64,000 nucleotides of DNA. Origin: an uncultured Sutterella sp. (GTDB taxonomy: Bacteria > Pseudomonadota > Gammaproteobacteria > Burkholderiales > Burkholderiaceae_F). Each line of letters opens with the position of its first letter. Position 1 is the stretch's first letter. The DNA lies in contig UQNA01000004.1 in assembly GCA_900542195.1 (NCBI GenBank), positions 1 through 64,000 of the forward strand, given 5' to 3'. The notes under the pieces are model-generated. The model saw nothing but the letters and a program-made list of their open reading frames with translations. It did no database searches and was not told where the DNA came from. Both the position numbers and the translations under genes were made by a program. Below are positions 17,363-26,844 of this stretch, piece after piece.

Positions 17363-17521
17363 GTTCTAACCCAAATACCGCTCCCAATAGAGGGGACTTT
17401 GGCTGTTGCTGATGGAGAGCAAAATCCAAAAACACGAATGAATTAAGGCTAACGTCTTACTTACTCACGCCGCAGTTGAGTTAATAGAACCGCACTGACA
17501 AGACATCAAATCAGATTCTTG

Positions 17522-17589
17522 ATTGAATTTCCTAGGTAGCTTGCTGCATTCTCAGCAAGTCTAACCTAGTCCCAGGAGATTCAATTTTT
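17522..17589 (+). ncRNA. Long bulged hairpin with U-tract: possible small RNA or terminator
   Basis: ATTGAATTTCCT (17522-17533) pairs with AGGAGATTCAAT (17574-17585) with one G-U pair. Inside, CTAGGT pairs with ACCTAG and CTTGCTG with CAGCAAG around a six-base loop. TTTTTC follows. It lies 160 bases beyond the nearest upstream gene, within a 420-base stretch (17363-17782) where I see no coding region. A terminator of a small RNA or a structured repeat are both possible. Confidence 0.4.
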
Positions 17590-17782
17590 CTGGTTTAGAT
17601 AAAGCATCAGAGTACGGAGAAATCGTCGATTAGACTCACAAAAACGGCTGTTAATAATTAATTTGAGATAGGTGACATCTGCAATGTAAGCCTGCTTCCT
17701 TTTTCTCTGAACTCAAAACTTCCTAAATCTTAGGTCCTGCGAATTAAAATAAAAGTTTTCCAGAACAAAACTTCTTCTCCCG

Positions 17783-18223
17783 ATGGTCGAATTTTCAACA
17801 ACTTTAGCTGATGCTTTAGCTCCCATTACCCTGATTTCCGGCGTGGGACTTCTGCTTGTTTCTATGTCTGCACGTTACGGACATGCCACCACCCGCATTC
17901 GTCAATTGATGGCTGAACGTTCAGATTCTCCTGATGAAGTAGATGAGGAATTAGAAAATTCCATTCGTCTGATTTACCGCCGTGCAAAACTTTTAAAAAA
18001 CGGCGTACTGACTGTTGCGCTTTCTGCAGCTTTCAGTAGCCTGCAGGTTCTTTTCATTACGATTGAGCATCTGTTTAATCTAGACCTTTCCGTCTGGAAA
18101 TCGGCCATGCTGTTAGCTTCCGTGATTTTCATCGTACTGTCGAGTTGTATTTACGTAAGTGAAGTACAGATTTCCGTACGAGCTCTCGGCGTATCCGTTC
18201 ATCATCACGACAGACCGCAATAA
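17783..18223 (+). CDS. DUF2721 family membrane protein, first tandem copy
   Basis: 146 residues. It begins with a hydrophobic segment (about 12-29, LAPITLISGVGLLLVSMSA), then a basic linker RYGHATTRIRQLM, and two C-terminal hydrophobic segments at about 72-95 and 108-128, the DUF2721 layout. Function is unknown. The neighbour at 18234 is a paralogue with the same ITLISGVGLLL segment, RxLM/RxLL linker and VWKSxxLL segment. No clear ribosome site precedes this copy, whereas the second has a strong one. Confidence 0.8.
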   Translation: MVEFSTTLADALAPITLISGVGLLLVSMSARYGHATTRIRQLMAERSDSPDEVDEELENSIRLIYRRAKLLKNGVLTVALSAAFSSLQVLFITIEHLFNLDLSVWKSAMLLASVIFIVLSSCIYVSEVQISVRALGVSVHHHDRPQ

Positions 18224-18233
18224 GGAGTGAATC

Positions 18234-18671
18234 ATGGTAACTTACGCAGCAACCTTATCGAATGCCTTGACTCCTATTACTCTAATTTCGGGTGTAGGCC
18301 TTTTGCTGTTAGCGATGTCAGCGAGATACAACCACACAACAGACAGAGTAAGACAGCTTTTAAAGGAAAGAAAGAAAATTCTTCCTAGGAAAGACAGCGA
18401 CTTAGAAAGAGCAATTAACCTAATCTACGAACGCAGCCATCTTTTGAAGAATGCCATTCTTGCGGTAACAATTTCTGCAGCTTTCAGCGGAATTCTGGTT
18501 CTAGTCTCCATTCTGGAAAATATTTTGAACCTCAAACTTGAGGTCTGGAAGTCCACTATTCTTTTGACCGCGGTCATTTTCATTGTCACTTCGACCATCT
18601 TTTTTGTCATGGAAGTGCACCTATCTCTGAAGGCGCTTGGCTTAAGTATCGAGAAGCGCATCCGATCATAA
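18234..18671 (+). CDS. DUF2721 family membrane protein, second tandem copy
   Basis: 145 residues, paralogous to the gene 10 bases upstream and similar along the full length, with three predicted membrane segments (about 12-29, 72-96, 107-128). ATAAGGAG precedes the ATG by six bases. The pair is probably co-transcribed and may form hetero-oligomers, which is inference. No function can be assigned. Confidence 0.82.
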   Translation: MVTYAATLSNALTPITLISGVGLLLLAMSARYNHTTDRVRQLLKERKKILPRKDSDLERAINLIYERSHLLKNAILAVTISAAFSGILVLVSILENILNLKLEVWKSTILLTAVIFIVTSTIFFVMEVHLSLKALGLSIEKRIRS

Positions 18672-18775
18672 TTTGGGCGATCAGGTAGGCTTCGTTTACT
18701 CAGAGTGGTTTGTTTTTCCTCTTACTTGCCTCCAATGAATTCATCATTGAGGTATCCGAATAAGAGGAAAAAATC

Positions 18776-19393
18776 ATGTCAGACAACAAACAAAATCCTA
18801 TGCCCGGCGATCCCGTCAATGCTCGTATCGTCCGTGAATTGCTCCTGCCGCTTCGCAACAGCTCCGGCTCTATGATTGGTTGGGGCATCTTCTCCATCGT
18901 CCTTGGTACCATCGGTTTATTTGCACCGATTGCGTTCTCCGTAGGCGTCACGATTTTCGTCGGTGCCATGCTTCTCGTCAGCGGTGCAACCGGTCTTGCA
19001 CTTTTTTGGAAAGCTCAGGGATGGGGAGCCAGAACGGCTGCAATCATTCTTGCATTATTGACCGCCGTTACCGGTTTAATCTTGATGTTCTACCCGATTT
19101 TCGGTGCAGAAACATTGACATTATTCTTGGCTTCTTACTTTGTCGCCGTCGGCCTTGTGAAGTGCTGGATTGCATTGAGCAACACCGATACAAAAGGCTG
19201 GGGCTTGATGCTCTTCTCTGCTGTCGTTTCCTTCCTGTTAGGCATCTGCCTCTGGTGGGGCTGGCCGCAAAGCGCTCCTTGGATCTTCGGTATCTTTGTC
19301 GCTATCGAATTGATCTTCGACGGTTGGGCAGCTTTGATGATGGGCTTTGAAGTCAGAGCTTATACAAAGAACCAAGAAAATCAAAACAATTAA
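18776..19393 (+). CDS. HdeD family (DUF308) membrane protein
   Basis: 205 residues with six predicted membrane segments from about residue 35 to 190, in the repeated pair pattern of DUF308/HdeD. GWGIFSIVLGTIGLFAP at the first segment and SGATGLALFWKAQGWG are family-like. E. coli HdeD contributes to acid resistance at high cell density, but no acid-resistance genes are adjacent, so only family membership is claimed. AAGAGG precedes the ATG. It has its own downstream terminator. Confidence 0.82.
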   Translation: MSDNKQNPMPGDPVNARIVRELLLPLRNSSGSMIGWGIFSIVLGTIGLFAPIAFSVGVTIFVGAMLLVSGATGLALFWKAQGWGARTAAIILALLTAVTGLILMFYPIFGAETLTLFLASYFVAVGLVKCWIALSNTDTKGWGLMLFSAVVSFLLGICLWWGWPQSAPWIFGIFVAIELIFDGWAALMMGFEVRAYTKNQENQNN

Positions 19394-19438
19394 AAAATTA
19401 GTAGAACGGCGCTGTTACAGCAGCGTCTTCCGGGAGGA

Positions 19439-19468
19439 CGGGATAACTTTTGGTTATCCCGTTGTTTT
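19439..19468 (+). terminator. Rho-independent terminator of the HdeD-like gene
   Basis: CGGGATAAC pairs perfectly with GTTATCCCG around a short T-rich loop, followed by TTGTTTT. It starts 45 bases after the stop codon. Confidence 0.75.
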
Positions 19469-19476
19469 CTGTATTC

Positions 19477-20571
19477 TTATTTCTTGGATTCCTCCTCAAT
19501 ATCGCCTGAGAGTTTGTCGAGCATTTCGTCGGAGAATTTTTCCAATTCTTCAATCTGTTTTTGGCTGTCTTTCAGGAGAAGTTCTGCGAAAGGACGCTGA
19601 GTCTTCATCAATCCGGTCACAACCTTAATGCCTTGATCTTGGTCGGTGACGGTAAAGCTGTCGGTAACTTCATCGAGATTAACCGGAAGAATGACTGGTG
19701 TAAGCTCTCTTCTGAGCGGCATTTCTTGCGTTGTAACAATCGGCATAGGCGTCTCGGCAAGCTTCTTAAGCATGAAAGATAGGCCGGAGAACGGAATAGA
19801 AATCTGAAGCATAACGACCTGTCTGCTCAGCACGTTGTAATCTTTTCCATCGATCTTTTCGCGCTGAGGAATATCCGTTGGAATTAAGCCGGTCTCTCCA
19901 ATTGACTGCGTCAACACCAAACCGATATCATTAGTCCAGTCCGGTGCCTTTCCTACTTCATAGAAGACTTTCTGAGCCGTCAGCTGTGCTACAGCGAAGA
20001 ATCCGTAGGGCAGATTCTCTTCGCTCAGATGCATCAAAATACGCTGGGCGTTTCTAATATTTTTGATAAGAATTGGAAATTCCAACACTCGGAAAGTCCC
20101 GTTTGGGAGTCCGAAAGTACAAGGAAGATCATCAGGGCTGTTTAACCAGGAAATACGGTATTTACTTTCGAAATACTCTTTAGCTTTTTGTTCCCAGTCT
20201 TTTGGAAAACCGTCCTCATAAAGGCTTGCGAGAACCTGCGGGAAAGGTTGTTCATCAGAAGCTTCAACGGCGCTTCCCTCAATGCCCATCCAAACCTGAG
20301 AAACGGAATACATTTTGGTATCCTTTCTCCAGTTCACCGTAACCTTGGCTTTTTGCTCGGCATCCTTCCATTGGGCGAACCAACCGTCTTCATTGATGAC
20401 TAAGGTGCCCTCATCAAGAGGCCCAAAAATCAAATAGGAAGGAAGATCTTTCTTTTCTTTAACTTCGCTTGCTTTGAAAGCAGCCCAATTAAACTGCTCT
20501 CCTGCACAAGGTTTGCTATTGATAATGGCTATCTCGAAAAGATCATCATAATTTCTTTCTTGATCCGACAT
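19477..20571 (-). CDS. Hypothetical protein, 364 residues
   Basis: I do not recognise this protein. It has no signal peptide or membrane segment and is acidic and rich in Trp and Phe in its first 170 residues. The C terminus (about 327-364) is a charged, probably helical or coiled-coil tail (LLLKDSQKQIEELEKF). The length and even composition support a real gene, and GGAAAC precedes the ATG by four bases. It is convergent with the HdeD-like gene and divergent from the OFA transporter. A cytosolic role is likely, but none is proposed. Confidence 0.75.
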   Translation of the reverse strand: MSDQERNYDDLFEIAIINSKPCAGEQFNWAAFKASEVKEKKDLPSYLIFGPLDEGTLVINEDGWFAQWKDAEQKAKVTVNWRKDTKMYSVSQVWMGIEGSAVEASDEQPFPQVLASLYEDGFPKDWEQKAKEYFESKYRISWLNSPDDLPCTFGLPNGTFRVLEFPILIKNIRNAQRILMHLSEENLPYGFFAVAQLTAQKVFYEVGKAPDWTNDIGLVLTQSIGETGLIPTDIPQREKIDGKDYNVLSRQVVMLQISIPFSGLSFMLKKLAETPMPIVTTQEMPLRRELTPVILPVNLDEVTDSFTVTDQDQGIKVVTGLMKTQRPFAELLLKDSQKQIEELEKFSDEMLDKLSGDIEEESKK

Positions 20572-20771
20572 TTTGTTTCCTAAACTGAATTTACAAGGCA
20601 GTCGTCAAAAGCAGCGCCTTCGCAAACATAACAGCCTGAAAATTTCATGTCAGAGGCGATTGAGTTCGACAGCGTGCCAAACAACAAGGCCATGATAACC
20701 ACATAATGTCTAAAAGACTCATTAACACAATAAACTGAGCCTTTAATAGAAAAATTTTTACAACACAAACT

Positions 20772-21998
20772 ATGAAGAACCTATCTGAAAAACGTTGGAC
20801 TTTATTGGCCATCGCCTGTTTGATTAATCTTTGCACCGGTTCTGTTTATGCTTGGAGTGTCTTTGCAGGTCCGAAAGCTCAACAACTTTCAGAGTTGACC
20901 GGCTCTCTCATAACCGCTGGAGATCTGGCAATAGCCTTTAGCATTTGCAACGGTCTTGCTCCAATCCCGATGATATTGGGCGGTTATTTTGTGGATCGTC
21001 TGGGACCAAAAGCCGTGATTGTTGTAGGAGGTCTTTTCATTGGAGCCGGGATGTTTTTTTCGGGGGCCTCCGAGACTTTTCTCTCCTTCCTTATTTCTTA
21101 CGGTTTAATTTTTGGTTTAGGTCTTGGCTTCACCTATGGCGCAGCCGTTAACAACACCATTAAATTCTTTCCGGACCATCGCGGGCTTGCAGGCGGTTTA
21201 ACTACCGGCTTCTACGGTCTGTGTTCCGTGATTGTGCCGCCTATCGGCCAGTACCTTATCGCAACAAACGGGATTTCGTTTGCATTTGAATCTCTCGGAA
21301 TTGTCTTCGGAGCAGTAATTGTCTTTGGCGGACTACTGAGCGTTAAATGTCCGCCTGACTTCGTTCCGCAAGGTTGGACAAAACCAACCAACAACTTCGT
21401 ATCCTTAGACGTAGATACTCTCTCCATGCTCAAAAGGCCTAGGTTTTGGCTGATGTTTGCATTCCTTCTTTGTTGCGGCGTCAGCGGAATGATGATTCTT
21501 TCTCATGCAGCAGTTATCGCCCGTACTCAAATCGGCTATTCTGCAGCTGCAGCCGCCGGTGCCGTCGCTTTCATCGCTTTGGTCAATACATTTGCTCGAC
21601 TTGTCACAGGCGTACTTTCCGATAAATTCGGTCAGCTTCCAACCTTAATTGGGGCTGCCATCGGGGCAGCTGCCGGTCTGTCATTGTTAGTCTTTGCAGA
21701 TGCAGACCATCTATTATTCTTCTACGCTGCCTTCGCCTGCATTGGCTTTGCGTTCGGTTCTCTCATGGGAATATATCCAGGATTTACCGCCGCGGTTTTC
21801 GGAACAAAACACAACAGCACCAACTACGGCTTAATGTTCTGCGGCTTTTCACTTGCCGGCATTATTGGCCCTTGGCTGATAAAAGTGCTTGCCATTGACG
21901 GTTCTTACTCCTATGCCTACCTATGCGGTTGTGCCCTAACTTGTTTAGGAGTCTTGATAGGATTGATTCTTTTGAAAATGAATAAAGAAAAAGTTTGA
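20772..21998 (+). CDS. MFS transporter, oxalate/formate antiporter (OFA) family
   Basis: 408 residues with 12 predicted membrane segments. The OFA hallmark CLINLCTGSVYAWSVFAGP (residues 16-34) is present, along with the MFS loop DRLGPKAVIVVGG near 74-86 and its C-terminal counterpart SDKFGQLPTLIGA near 290-302. Family members exchange oxalate/formate or carry other small carboxylates at the inner membrane. No oxalate catabolic genes are adjacent, so the substrate is undetermined. It has its own terminator downstream. Confidence 0.85.
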   Translation: MKNLSEKRWTLLAIACLINLCTGSVYAWSVFAGPKAQQLSELTGSLITAGDLAIAFSICNGLAPIPMILGGYFVDRLGPKAVIVVGGLFIGAGMFFSGASETFLSFLISYGLIFGLGLGFTYGAAVNNTIKFFPDHRGLAGGLTTGFYGLCSVIVPPIGQYLIATNGISFAFESLGIVFGAVIVFGGLLSVKCPPDFVPQGWTKPTNNFVSLDVDTLSMLKRPRFWLMFAFLLCCGVSGMMILSHAAVIARTQIGYSAAAAAGAVAFIALVNTFARLVTGVLSDKFGQLPTLIGAAIGAAAGLSLLVFADADHLLFFYAAFACIGFAFGSLMGIYPGFTAAVFGTKHNSTNYGLMFCGFSLAGIIGPWLIKVLAIDGSYSYAYLCGCALTCLGVLIGLILLKMNKEKV

Positions 21999-22035
21999 TT
22001 GCTGTGATAAGCAAACAGCGTTAAGTGATATTTGG

Positions 22036-22062
22036 AAGGAGGGGAACTCCTCCTTCTTTTTT
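22036..22062 (+). terminator. Rho-independent terminator of the OFA transporter gene
   Basis: AAGGAGG pairs with CCTCCTT around a six-base loop, followed by CTTTTTT, 38 bases after the stop codon. Confidence 0.75.
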
Positions 22063-22106
22063 ATCTGCGGTTTTCCAGAGACAGCTCGTTTTTTACCTGA
22101 GCGGAA

Positions 22107-22730
22107 TCAAACGGAAAATACCAGACTGACGGCCAATCCCATGAAAATCACTGCACCTGTACGATTAATAACCTGTTGTACACGCGCAGACGAAATCTTT
22201 TCTCTGACGAATTCTGCAAAACACGCAATTGCACCGAACACAATTACCGTGGCAGCGATAAAAGTTAATCCCATCATCAAAATCTGAACCTCGGTGTTCT
22301 CTCCGGGAAACAAAAATTGGGGAAAGAAGGCCAAGAAAAAGATGATGACCTTGGGATTAGTCAGGTTCATGATGAAACCGCGGGCCCACCATTTACTGAA
22401 AGACATCGCATCTTTAACTTCGCCTTTTTCTTCGGCCATTGGTGTCGACGGAGCTTTCCAAGCCATAACTGCCAAATAAACCAAATAAAGAGCACCTGCC
22501 GCCTTTAAACAGAAGAAAGCGGTCTCAGAAGCACGAATAAGTGCCGAGACTCCGACAGCAACTAACAAAGTATGAACCAGGAGTCCGGTACATAATCCCG
22601 AAACAATCTTCAGTCCTGCGGATCTGCCGTAAATGACAGACTGCATCAAGACAAAAATATTGTCCGGCCCCGGAGCAAGACTTAATATGAAACTTGCTCC
22701 GGCAAAACTCAGCCAAGTTTGGAACTCCAT
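22107..22730 (-). CDS. LysE/RhtB family exporter
   Basis: 207 residues with about six membrane segments. SLAPGPDNIFVLMQSVIYGR (residues 18-37) is the family signature, with GLCTGLLVHTLLVAVG following. Family members export amino acids or related solutes across the inner membrane. It begins 12 bases after the purL stop on the same strand, so it is probably co-transcribed with purL. Substrate unknown. Confidence 0.88.
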   Translation of the reverse strand: MEFQTWLSFAGASFILSLAPGPDNIFVLMQSVIYGRSAGLKIVSGLCTGLLVHTLLVAVGVSALIRASETAFFCLKAAGALYLVYLAVMAWKAPSTPMAEEKGEVKDAMSFSKWWARGFIMNLTNPKVIIFFLAFFPQFLFPGENTEVQILMMGLTFIAATVIVFGAIACFAEFVREKISSARVQQVINRTGAVIFMGLAVSLVFSV

Positions 22731-22741
22731 TTAGGCCTAGC

Positions 22742-25700
22742 CTAGCCTAACCAAACCCTTGCGTTTTGGAAGATGCGTGCCCATGGAGAGACATCACGCA
22801 GAAGCGGAGATCTCCAGGACAGCTGAACAGATCGCCAGCTTCTTTCCGGATGAGGCATGATGATTGTCGCGCGTCCGTCCGTAGTTGTGAAAGAAGTTCT
22901 TCCAAGTCTTGAACCGTTTGGATTCAGCGGATAAATCTCGGTCGGATTTTGTGTTTCGTCCACATAGCAGGCAACCGGAATTGCGAGATCTTCATCAGCA
23001 GGGTTCGCCCAGAATGCTCGCCCTTCTCCGTGCGCATTAACTACAGGGAGAACAGCTCCGGCCATTCCGGTAAAGAGAATAGACGGGGACGGCAAAATCT
23101 TGACGTTGACTAAACGAGCTTCAAACTGTTCAGAAAGGTTTCTCTCGAAAGACGGCCAGTGTTGTGCACCCGGAATCAAAGATTTCAATTGAGAAATCAT
23201 CTGGCAGCCGTTGCAGACGCCCAAGGTAAAGGTATTGCCGTTTTCAAAGAACTTCACAAACTGCTCTTTAAGACGTTCGTTGAACAGAATTGTCTTAGCC
23301 CAACCGCCGCCGGCGCCTAAAACGTCACCGTAGGAGAATCCGCCACAAGCTGCCAAACCATTAAATGACAGCAAATCAGTTCTGCCTTCCAAGAGGTCTG
23401 TCATGTGAACGTCAACGGCGTCAAAGCCGGCTTGCATAAAGGCGCTGGCCATTTCATTCTGACTGTTGACGCCCTGCTCTCTCAAAATTGCAACCCTCGG
23501 TCTTTCTCCGGAATTGATAAACGGAGCGGCAATGTTTTCTTCAGGGTCGAAGCCTGTGGCCAAAACAAGTCCGCATTTCTTAGAGTCAATCAATGCGTAT
23601 TCGCTGTCTGCACAAGCAGGATTGTCTCTTTGGCGAGCGATTTGCCAAGAGACTTCACTCCACAGTTTTTCTAAGGAGCTGCGTCCTTCTGAGAATACGC
23701 AGTCGCCTCTCAAATAGATGGAGAATTCTTCTTCACGAAGAATATTGCCGAGATAAACCAGGCAGTGGCCAAGTCCTGCATTGTCAAAGGCGCTCTTAAC
23801 TTCATGAGCACGGCCTCTGGAAACTTGAATGACGGCACCGAGTTCTTCATTGAAGAGGGCTTCATTTAAGTTCCTGCCGTTAGCAATCAACCCGTCAGCT
23901 ACAAGTTCTACACCCATACGGCTGGCGAACATCATTTCACAGAGAGTGGCAGCTAAGCCACCGTCGCTTCTGTCGTGGTAGGCCAAAATAACGCCTTTAG
24001 ATGCAAGCTCTCTAATCACTTTCAAGAACTTGCTCAAGTCGGCCGCGTTATCGACATCAGGAGTCTCAGAGTCAAACTGTTGAGTAACCTGGGAGTAAAT
24101 GGAGCCGCCCATACGGTCTTTACCTTGACCAAGATCAATTAAAAGCAATGAACTGTCAAGAACCTTATCGGCAAACTGCGGAGTCATGGTATTACGGATG
24201 TCTTTAACCGGGGCGGCCGCAGATACAATCAATGAAACCGGAGAAGTGACGCTCTTGTCCTGTCCTTCGGCATCTTTCCAAGACGTCTTCATAGAAAGGG
24301 AGTCTTTGCCCACAGGGATGCTGACTCCTAACTCTTGGGAGAATGTGCTGGCAGCTTCTACACCGGCAAACAAGGAAGCATCCTGGCCCGGTTGTCCGCA
24401 AGCGCCCATCCAGTTGGCCGATAAAATAATTCTTTCTAAATCAATATCTGCACTAACTAAGTTTGTTAATGCTTCGCCAATTGCCATACGGCTGGCCGCA
24501 GCAGCATTGGAAATGGCTAACGGAGTCTTTTCTCCCATTGCCATTGCTTCACCCTTGTAAGTGTGGAAGCCGAGAGCCGTAACGGCTGCATCTGCTACCG
24601 GAACCTGCCATGGGCCGACCATCTGGTCTCTGCAAGTCAATCCGCCGACGGCTCTATCACCGATAGTAATTAAGAATTTCTTGCTGGCAACTGTCGGATG
24701 ACGAAGAATATCGTGGATGACCTCTTTAAGATCAACATCCAAGTTGCTCTTCATCTTCAAAGGCGCTTCGGACTCGACGTTTCTGTGCATTCTCGGAGTC
24801 TTGCCGAGGAGAACACTCATTGGCATGTCAACGGCTTCTTCTCCCTCTTTGATAGAGTCGACCACTAAGTTATCGTCGGCACTGATCTGTCCGAGAATCG
24901 CATACGGACATCTTTCGCGTTTGCAGTAATCTTCGAATTGTTCCAGTTTGTCCGGATCGATGGCCAAAGCATATCTTTCCTGAGATTCGTTGCACCAAAT
25001 CTCCAACGGGCTCATTCCTGATTCTTCAACAGGAACTTTCTTCAGATCGAGATGTGCACCTTTGCCTGAAAGGTCTGCCAATTCCGGCATGGCGTTAGAA
25101 AGACCGCCTGCGCCGATATCGTGAATAGCCAAAATCGGATTTTCTTCACCGGCTTCCCAGCATCTATCGATAACTTCTTGGGCTCGTCTTTCCATTTCCG
25201 GATTGCCGCGCTGAACGCTGGCAAAATCCAACGCTTCGGAGTTAGAACCGGACGCCATCGAGGAAGCAGCGCCTCCGCCAATACCGATACGCATTCCGGG
25301 TCCGCCGAGAACAACCAAATAAGTCCCTGTTGGTAAATCTAATTTATGTGTCTGGCCTTCCTTGATATTTCCGATACCACCAGCCAACATAATCGGCTTA
25401 TGGTACCCGTAGCGTCTTCCGCCGACGTTTGCCTGGAATGCACGGAAATAGCCGAGAACATTCGGACGTCCGAATTCATTATTGAAAGCGGCTCCTCCTA
25501 AAGGGCCGTCCGTCATAATTTCCAAGGAAGAAGCAATACGGCTTGGAGAACCGTAGAGTTCTTCCGTTTCCGGTCCATCAACGGCAACGTCTTTATCAGT
25601 TTCCCACTTCTGTCCGTAGCCCGGAAGATTCAATGCGGAAACGGTGAAACCGGTCAAACCTGCTTTCGGGCGTGCACCACGGCCGGTAGCTCCTTCGTCA

Positions 25701-26686
25701 CGAATCTCGCCGCCGGAACCGGTTGAGGCTCCCGGGAACGGAGAAATAGCAGTCGGATGGTTATGAGTTTCGACCTTAAAGACGGTGTGCGTGGGCTCGG
25801 TCTCATAAGAATATTCTCGGCCGCCTAAGGCAGATTCGTTTCCTCTCGGGTACAAACGATCCACTTCACTGCCTTCAAATACGGCTGCATTATCGGAGTA
25901 AGCAACAATAGTGCCTTCCGGATGAGCATTATGAGTTTCGCGAATCATGCCGAACAAAGTTTTATCTTTGTCCTGGCCGTCAATTGTCCATTTAGCATTA
26001 AAAATCTTATGACGGCAGTGTTCAGAGTTTGCTTGTGCAAACATCATCAATTCGACATCTGTCGGATTACGCTCCAACTTTGTAAAAGCGTCGACTAAGT
26101 AGTCTATTTCGTCTTCATTCAGAGCCAAACCGAACTCGCCGTTTGCTCTGACGAGAGCTTCTCTGCCTTCTTTCAGAATGTCGACCGTACGCATCGGTTC
26201 GCCCTGCGCTTCACCGAAAACGACTTCAGCAGAGACATCCGGATCAACAACGCTTTCCGTCATCTTGTCATGAATGACGGAAGCAATTTGCTCTTTTTCC
26301 TTGTCTGTCAAAAGACGAGGTTCTTTAAAAGTCAGCTCGTATAAAGTGCCTCTTTCTACTCTCAGAACCTGATTCAAGCCGCAATTGTGAATAATATCGG
26401 TTGCTTTCGAGGCCCAAGGAGAAACAGTTCCTAAACGTGGAACAACCAAGAATTTGTTGGGGGTATGAGTAACCAAGCACTCTTCACCGTAATTGAGGAT
26501 GTCTTTCAGACGTGTCATGTCAAGGACAGAAAGTTCGTCTGTAGTATGGACAAAGTGAATGTACCGGCTATTGAGTGTTGCCACTCCCGGAACAAATTGA
26601 CGAATTTTCTTTAAGAGCCTTTCAGTACGGAAGTCTGATAAAGCTCGAGAAGCGTCTAAACGGAACATAGTTGATGAAGCAGTCAT
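22742..26686 (-). CDS. purL: Phosphoribosylformylglycinamidine synthase
   Basis: 1314 residues, the single-chain proteobacterial PurL. It converts FGAR, glutamine and ATP to FGAM in purine synthesis. In order: an N-terminal PurS-like region, two AIRS-type ATP-binding halves ([20 protein letters not shown] near 304-323), and a C-terminal class I glutaminase with [10 protein letters not shown] (nucleophile Cys) and the catalytic MPHPERSWR near the end. The ATG at 26686 has GGAAG close upstream, favouring it over Met7. No purine genes adjoin. Confidence 0.97.
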   Translation of the reverse strand: MTASSTMFRLDASRALSDFRTERLLKKIRQFVPGVATLNSRYIHFVHTTDELSVLDMTRLKDILNYGEECLVTHTPNKFLVVPRLGTVSPWASKATDIIHNCGLNQVLRVERGTLYELTFKEPRLLTDKEKEQIASVIHDKMTESVVDPDVSAEVVFGEAQGEPMRTVDILKEGREALVRANGEFGLALNEDEIDYLVDAFTKLERNPTDVELMMFAQANSEHCRHKIFNAKWTIDGQDKDKTLFGMIRETHNAHPEGTIVAYSDNAAVFEGSEVDRLYPRGNESALGGREYSYETEPTHTVFKVETHNHPTAISPFPGASTGSGGEIRDEGATGRGARPKAGLTGFTVSALNLPGYGQKWETDKDVAVDGPETEELYGSPSRIASSLEIMTDGPLGGAAFNNEFGRPNVLGYFRAFQANVGGRRYGYHKPIMLAGGIGNIKEGQTHKLDLPTGTYLVVLGGPGMRIGIGGGAASSMASGSNSEALDFASVQRGNPEMERRAQEVIDRCWEAGEENPILAIHDIGAGGLSNAMPELADLSGKGAHLDLKKVPVEESGMSPLEIWCNESQERYALAIDPDKLEQFEDYCKRERCPYAILGQISADDNLVVDSIKEGEEAVDMPMSVLLGKTPRMHRNVESEAPLKMKSNLDVDLKEVIHDILRHPTVASKKFLITIGDRAVGGLTCRDQMVGPWQVPVADAAVTALGFHTYKGEAMAMGEKTPLAISNAAAASRMAIGEALTNLVSADIDLERIILSANWMGACGQPGQDASLFAGVEAASTFSQELGVSIPVGKDSLSMKTSWKDAEGQDKSVTSPVSLIVSAAAPVKDIRNTMTPQFADKVLDSSLLLIDLGQGKDRMGGSIYSQVTQQFDSETPDVDNAADLSKFLKVIRELASKGVILAYHDRSDGGLAATLCEMMFASRMGVELVADGLIANGRNLNEALFNEELGAVIQVSRGRAHEVKSAFDNAGLGHCLVYLGNILREEEFSIYLRGDCVFSEGRSSLEKLWSEVSWQIARQRDNPACADSEYALIDSKKCGLVLATGFDPEENIAAPFINSGERPRVAILREQGVNSQNEMASAFMQAGFDAVDVHMTDLLEGRTDLLSFNGLAACGGFSYGDVLGAGGGWAKTILFNERLKEQFVKFFENGNTFTLGVCNGCQMISQLKSLIPGAQHWPSFERNLSEQFEARLVNVKILPSPSILFTGMAGAVLPVVNAHGEGRAFWANPADEDLAIPVACYVDETQNPTEIYPLNPNGSRLGRTSFTTTDGRATIIMPHPERSWRSVQLSWRSPLLRDVSPWARIFQNARVWLG

Positions 26687-26812
26687 TTCTTCCGCCGTGT
26701 CAGCTTGTAAATCTGCGGCGGCCTCCTTTGGATCAAAAATAGTATGTTTTGAAGGTAGTAACTAACCAAGTTTCGACATTATAAGTTGTCAAACCAGCTT
26801 ACAAAGACAACT

Positions 26813-26834
26813 CAACCTTCCTTGCGGAAGGTTG
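26813..26834 (-). terminator. Hairpin after the glycerate kinase gene, probable terminator
   Basis: CAACCTTCC and GGAAGGTTG form a perfect 9-bp stem with a four-base loop, ten bases after the gckA stop. The following T tract on the minus strand is poor (AGTTGTCTTT), so termination efficiency is uncertain. Confidence 0.45.
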
Positions 26835-26844
26835 ATGATAATTC

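Noticed and set aside
20580..20768. 62-residue ORF directly upstream of the 364-residue gene, with a signal-peptide-like stretch and three Cys
   Set aside because: TTG start without a ribosome site, and it lies in the promoter region between two divergent genes; a real small secreted protein is not excluded but cannot be supported.
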